Source: Breviolum minutum Mf 1.05b.01
Lineage: Eukaryota; Sar; Dinophyceae; Suessiales; Symbiodiniaceae
Length of the DNA stretch: 64,000 nucleotides
Direction of reading: 5' to 3'
Assembly: GCA_000507305.1 (NCBI GenBank)
Contig: DF241433.1
Coordinates: 1-64,000 of the forward strand
The number at the start of each line of letters is the position of its first letter. Within the stretch, counting starts at the first letter, position 1. The notes under the pieces were generated by a model. That model worked only from the letters and a program-made list of their open reading frames with translations, was not told the DNA's origin and did no database searches. Position numbers and translations under genes: made by a program. This document shows, one piece after another, positions 59,058 to 64,000 of this stretch.

Positions 59058-62000
59058 TTAAGCCATGGTGCTATCGAAGGTGAACTGTTTCTTCTCTTGC
59101 AGGAGCAAAATCTTTTCTTCAATCGTTTGATCTGCCACAAACCTGACCACCTCCACATTCCTGTCTTGCCCAAGACCTGCCAAAAGTCTCGTGATTTGCG
59201 GTCGGGAAGCAAAAGCACCTCAAAGCCTTTGCACTAAAACCAAAAACCTCTTAGAACCTCGGAAACCACTTGAACCCCTAAAACTGCCAGACTGAGCATG
59301 TAATGTAAACAAAAAAAACTGCTAAATAATTATGAATTCGATCCAAAGAACGATGAGCCCGCTGGTAGGCTTGCTGCTCCATCGCTGGGTTCCACCATGG
59401 ATCCATCAAGTAGACTCTGTCTGCCGCTTGCAGGTTTAGTCCTTCACCTCCTACTTGCAAAGAAATCAACAGAACACGAAAGTCTGCTTCAGCACGAAAT
59501 CTTTGAATGATATGTTCCCGAATCTTCAGGCGAGTCCTGCCAACAATGGCTGCATTGCCGATGCCTGCTTGCTCAAGGAAATGGCTGCAAAGCTCCAGAA
59601 AGTGTGCGAATGATGAGAAGACCAGAAATTTGTGTGGCTGCGAATGCGGATCTGAAGGCACTGAAAGTTGCTCTTGGATCTCTTCAACGAGGGCTTTAAT
59701 CTTGCTTGAGATGTGAATGTGTCGGCCTGCTTCTTGAAGACCCTGAACAATTGTGGCCCCTTGGAGTGGCTGGACTTCCTCATCCTCACAGTATGGACAC
59801 TGAACTTCTGCACCCTCAGGCGCTTCTCTAAGAAATAGTTCAGCGTAGCAACTTTCATGGCATGCATGACGGCCGCACGCCAAGACCTCCACGTCTTCTT
59901 TCATCTCATCCACTTCACCTTGGCAACAAGGACACCTGGAGGACAGCCCAAATTTCGCCAACTGTGGGTGATTTGCTGCCTGGCGCTCTCGCATGATGAG
60001 AGAAAACACATGGGCGAAATTCTGCATCAAGGTGCCCTTGGCAGCAAGATCTTCGACGATCTGCCTGTCCTTATCCCTGATGCGAACATACGCTCGGCTC
60101 TCCCGCTCGCTCAATGCAATTTTCTTGATTTTGATGGACAAACTTGGCAAATTCAAGGTGGTGTCTTTTCTGCGCCTCAACATCAGCTCTTGAAAGATCT
60201 GCAATCGCAAAGTCTCCATTGCCGTCTTGCCTTTCCCGACAAAACCAAACTGACGGATTGGAGTGGATATTTCAGTTGCGAAGATGCTACGGTGCTGAGC
60301 TTTGCTGTGCCCACAATCTTTGCAAGGTGAGGCCACGAAAAGGCATTCACACGTACATCCCTTCCTGCTGCACCTGTTGAAAGCATATGGACGGAAACGT
60401 AGAAATCGGACCAGCGAGTGCACTTCTCCAATACGGTTTTGCATGGGGGTGCCTGAAACGCACCACCTCCTCTTCCCCCGCAAATTGAATGCAGCTTGAG
60501 CGGTGCTGCTCTTGGCATTCTTGATCCGGTGAGCTTCATCGAGCACAATGCGCGTCCATCTCCTTCCAAAGAGCGGACTCTGTGACAGGTCAAGACCGTC
60601 GAGGTCAATTTGCTCATCCCACAAATCCACCTCGAAAGACAGAGCTCGAGACCATTCAAGAACCCTGGCAACTTGGTAGCCCTAAAGTCCCCTCCAAGAT
60701 GCAAATGTTTTACTTCCAAAACCCTCCGAAAATGCCATGAATCTGAGACCTAGAACATTGAAGATTGTCCAAGAGTCCATATTGTTTACCACATTGCCTA
60801 CTACCAAATTCTGCCATGAGAACTGGCCTCTCCAACACCGCTAAGACTCCATGGTTTGGCTATGCCAGCAAGGTAAAATCTTAAAATCTCATTCTTGAAA
60901 ACATCCTTGCAAAATTCAGCCTGCCTTGTCACCTTCAGCACCTTAAGGTCATGTCGTAGAAACACTTCCCACACCCACCAGGATGAAGCGGCACACCGTG
61001 AAAGTTCATGTCCCTCGCAATGAACAAGTATATACAAACTTGTGTTCACTCAGCAAACAAAGGGGCTGAGAGTAGGGTAGCTGAGAAGAGGGTAGCTGAG
61101 AGTAGGGTAGCTGAGAGTAGGGTAGCTGAGAAGAGGGTAGCCGAGAAGAGGGTAGCTGAGAGGAGGGCAGCTCAGGGTAGAGTAGCTGGGACTATAGTAG
61201 CCAAGAGTAGTAGCAGCCTGGTTTTGTCCAGCTGCACAGCATAGCCAGCAAGATGTTGTTGTTTTTGTGTTTGTTCTTTTCCTTGTTCTTGCTCTTGCTC
61301 TTGTTCTTGCTCTTGTCCTTGTTCTTGTTCTTGTTCTTGCTCTTGCTCTTGTTCTTGTTCTTGTTCTTCCTGCTGTTCCTGTTGTCCTTTCTTTTTTCTG
61401 GTTTGTGTTTCCAATCATTTTATTGAGTCAAAACACTTTCCATGATTTTCCAAATGATATGCGCCATATCCCTGAAACTTCCGCCCCCCGCACTACTGGT
61501 ATATCAATCTATGCAAAGTCAGACGTGCAAACCTCATCGTTCCTCGAAGTTGTCTGTCATACCCCTGTGAAGCATCCTCTTGGTTCCCTCCCCGTTGGCC
61601 TCGTCCGTCTTCCTCCTCTTTCTCGGCCGCGGAGGCTCTTCTTCCGGCTCTTCTTCCACAGAATTCAGCTGCGAGCGAAAGTCACGTTCCAAAGCTGCGT
61701 ACGTTGTTAAAACCACAACTTTGTTGCGAAAGCGGTCTGGCAACGTCGTCTTTGTACCCCTGTATGTCCATACTTCGATGCCCCCATCAATGTTGTCTGC
61801 AAGTTCCTCCCTCCATTGCGAGAGGCAAGTCGGAGGCGCAACTATGAGTGTGGCGCCTTTTGCAGGACTTGCCAGAAGCAATGCCAGGATCTGGAGGGTT
61901 TTTCCCATTCCCATCTCATCAGCAAGAATTCCACCGCAAACGGTGGAAGCAGAGGCTTCGCGGTCCAGAAGCCAAGAAAGGCCTTCCTTCTGGAAAGGCT

Positions 62001-62939
62001 GCAGTTGCTTCCGAAGTTTCTTTGGTGCAGCCCGCGGGGTCAACTTGACATCTAAGACCTGACTTTCTGGAAGTTCTTCAGGAGGTGTGGATGTTGGATG
62101 TAGCAAGGCTTGCAACAGCTCACCCTGCCTTTTTTGTCCGAGAGCCACAAAGCCAACAATGTGATCCTCAATGTATTCTTCATCATTGATACCACGTTGG
62201 GCGATCTGCTGGAGAATCTCAAATTCTTTCATGGCACCTGAGCATGAGCAAGCCCACATCAAGGATCTATGCACTGGCAACACAATAGATGTCAAAATGC
62301 AAAACACTTGAAAGGACACATTGCGTAATCATTGCATGAGGTTCTGTCAGAAGACTTGCAGCAACTTAGCCGAGGACAATGAACGTGGCAGAGAACACTC
62401 ATAGCTGTAGAGGTGTCTGACTGTACAGGACTACCCTGGCTTAGATGCCCAGCATTGCGAAATCTGGCAGTAGAAGGATAGCTGATCCGTACAGAGGACT
62501 TTGGAATCTGCGCTCCGCAGACCTTGCACGCAGCAACCCGCCGCAACACGGAGACTTCGAATTGCGCTGCCCGGACCAGTGCACGGTGCCTCTCGTCAAG
62601 GCGCGAGACTTCAAACGCCGAGATCCACTTCACCTTCCTTGGTTGCACCAAGGGTGGGAAGGCCTTGAGGCGACCTTTTTGGTGAATCTAAAAACTCTCC
62701 AAAAACGCAGCAGAAACACAGAATTTGAAAAAAATACGGTTAACAGTTAACACCTCGTCTTGAGGTATGGCTTTGGATTGTCAAACCGACTTGGAAACCC
62801 CATCACTTTCAGGCTACTTTCAGGTAAGGTGCGAATACCCTCCAAGGAACGAAACACTGCAGTCAGTGGCACGTGGTGGGGCACGGTTTGCTGACTGGCT
62901 GAGAGCCGCAGAGATCATTTCGTTGGTGGCAACTGCCAT
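59058..62939 (-). CDS. SNF2 ATPase with inserted RING finger, RAD5/RAD16/HLTF type
   Basis: Exons: 62435-62687, 61574-62237, 59352-60664 and 59058-59176, closing in phase. A first exon from ATG 62939 (MAVATNEMISAALSQSANRA) is likely; with a GT donor near 62855 the protein is about 810 residues. Motifs in order: QPFQKEGLSWLL, Walker A DEMGMGKT, DEAHRIKNAKS (motif II), SGTPMQNRIGE (III), a cysteine cluster (CTCECL...CKDCGHSKAQH), a RING-like CPCC...CGRHACHESC...CPYC, then lobe 2 with VGGEGLNLQAADRV and WWNPAMEQQAYQRAHRLGQD (V-VI). The RING between the lobes defines this family of DNA-dependent ATPase/ubiquitin ligases in DNA damage tolerance or nucleotide-excision repair. No HIRAN domain is seen. 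The N-terminal exon has one CKVCGAQIPKSSVRIS knuckle. Introns use GT or GC donors. Confidence 0.92.
61063..61380. repeat. 15 bp minisatellite and CTTGTT/CTTGCT array in SNF2 intron
   Basis: About nine copies of a 15 bp unit close to GAGAGTAGGGTAGCT occupy 61063-61200. At 61258-61380 follows a 6 bp TTCTTG/CTCTTG array. Both lie between SNF2 exons 61574-62237 and 59352-60664. The long open frames over them are repeat artefacts. Confidence 0.85.
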
Positions 62940-63551
62940 GGCTAATTCAAGTCCACGAAACCCCTGCGCAAAGCTGGTTTGCTTTTTTTGTGATCATGGA
63001 CAAGGCAGACCAACCATTTTGTGCCCAAAGCAGAATCATTCTCCGAAGTGTCCTAGATGACCATGAACAAAAGTAACGGATATGACATGATATGAACAAA
63101 ATATCAACTCATTGTTGAAGAGTTCATGCAGCATTTTTTCAATTAGTTCTCTTGACCCTCCAATATTGATTGATACTTGAGACAAGTGTTACGGCAGTTC
63201 TTCAGGTGGGTCCTGGGCAGAAATCATTCCAAAAGGGATTTGGAACGCAGCAAACATGGGGTTGTCAATATAAAGTCCATTAATCCCTGCTTATCTGATT
63301 TTAATTGATTATATCCACAATTCCTCCAATTTGTTATAGATCGAACTCATATAGCTCCAAACCCATGGCTGAGACCCAACACCAAGGAGGGTGAGCTCGG
63401 TGAAGATCTACTGAGCCTCTGCCAAAAGAACAGAAAAACAGAACCAGAAAACTTCAAATGAACAAATTATGAACATCTGTAGTATACAGTATAGGCCTTT
63501 GTTCGATCTCCCTTAAATCCGCTTTCTGCCTTTAATTGTGAAAGTCGGGCT
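62440..63551. other. SNF2 5' region and intergenic DNA
   Basis: Beyond the SNF2 start at 62939 a GCGCAG acceptor lies on the minus strand about 25-30 bases upstream of the ATG, a plausible spliced-leader addition site. From 63060 to 63551 I see nothing supportable. Confidence 0.3.
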
Positions 63552-63722
63552 TTAATGCAGTTGCACGTCTGAAACTAACACAAGCACTCGAGCAGGCCAA
63601 GCGCGGAACACGAGAAGGAGTGAGCCCAATTGAAAAATGATCTTGGCAGTGACAGAGAGTCCAAACTGCAAATTCTTGGCAACATCGCTCTGCACGATTT
63701 TGTGACTCACTGTGCAAACCAC
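63552..63722 (-). CDS. Unidentified membrane terminal exon
   Basis: After a TGGAAG acceptor the frame reads VVCTVSHKIVQSDVAKNLQF, then GLSVTAKIIFQLGSLLLVF and RAWPARVLVLVSDVQLH, with a stop (exactly 57 codons, phase 0). One hydrophobic helix lies at about residues 24-40 of the exon. It continues off the right side of the window. No family is recognised. Confidence 0.45.
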   Translation of the reverse strand: MVCTVSHKIVQSDVAKNLQFGLSVTAKIIFQLGSLLLVFRAWPARVLVLVSDVQLH

Positions 63723-64000
63723 CTTCCACAATCTGGCAAAGGCAAAGAAGCGTCACAGGTGCCCGAGACTTCGTGAAAATGAGAGATGTCTTGCGGTCCT
63801 GCAGCGAGTCATGTCTTGGGATGTAAATTCAAAGCGTCCAGCGTGGTGCTACTTCACATGCACAAAACGGACGGCAAACAGCCAATTGTAAAAAAATCCA
63901 AAACAGCCAATTGCGAGCGAGGAAGCGTATGACTCTGCTACAGTGAGTAGAAATACAGTCATCTGAGTAGCCGAAGCGGTGTCAGTTTGCCTGACCTTCC

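Noticed and set aside
59857-60330. Plus-strand frame of 157 codons
   Set aside because: Shadow of the SNF2 helicase exon on the minus strand.
61008-61418. AESRVAEKRVAE repeat protein on plus and Arg/Thr or Glu/Gln-rich frames on minus
   Set aside because: Translations of the 15 bp and 6 bp arrays within the SNF2 intron.

Overview
The window looks like nuclear DNA of a dinoflagellate, most likely a Symbiodiniaceae-type alga. Coding sequence is split into short exons. Introns start with GT, GC or GA and end in AG, often with a few bases repeated at donor and acceptor. Every gene I can support is on the minus strand. Sequence between exons is full of AT-rich microsatellites and degenerate short-period arrays. 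Assembly marks include a 798-N gap (31996-32793) and four isolated N bases. There is no bacterial operon structure, rRNA, tRNA, CRISPR array or intact transposase.
Layout, left to right (transcription runs right to left): a degenerate 16-17 bp array (about 350-1365); two tandem paralogous genes, each with two PDZ-like domains (2851-5674 and 7231-9368, with a possible 5' exon at 10059-10180); a complete four-exon 14-3-3 gene (10492-13167); a coiled-coil-like gene (13649-15021); trinucleotide and AT-rich repeats (15.5-16.3 kb); scattered unidentified exons (16.7-21.3 kb); a three-exon gene fusing a TMEM151-like membrane protein to a PARP catalytic domain (21536-25615), with a roughly 680 bp tetranucleotide tract in its last intron; unidentified exons, several encoding one membrane helix, and a cysteine-rich domain (28.7-31.2 kb); the gap; a long stretch of unidentified minus-strand exons (33-58.7 kb); and a RAD5/RAD16/HLTF-type SNF2 ATPase with an inserted RING finger (59058-62939). 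The right end holds one membrane exon (63552-63722).
The firmest assignments are 14-3-3, the SNF2/RING protein and the TMEM151-PARP fusion. In each the exon phases close exactly and the catalytic or family motifs are intact. The double-PDZ pair is firm at domain level but its full exon chain is not resolved. Most other exons are called from open frame, flanking AG acceptor and protein-like composition only, and carry no function. Signalling (14-3-3, PDZ, ADP-ribosylation) and DNA repair/chromatin (SNF2/RING) functions sit side by side, with nothing to suggest a shared pathway.
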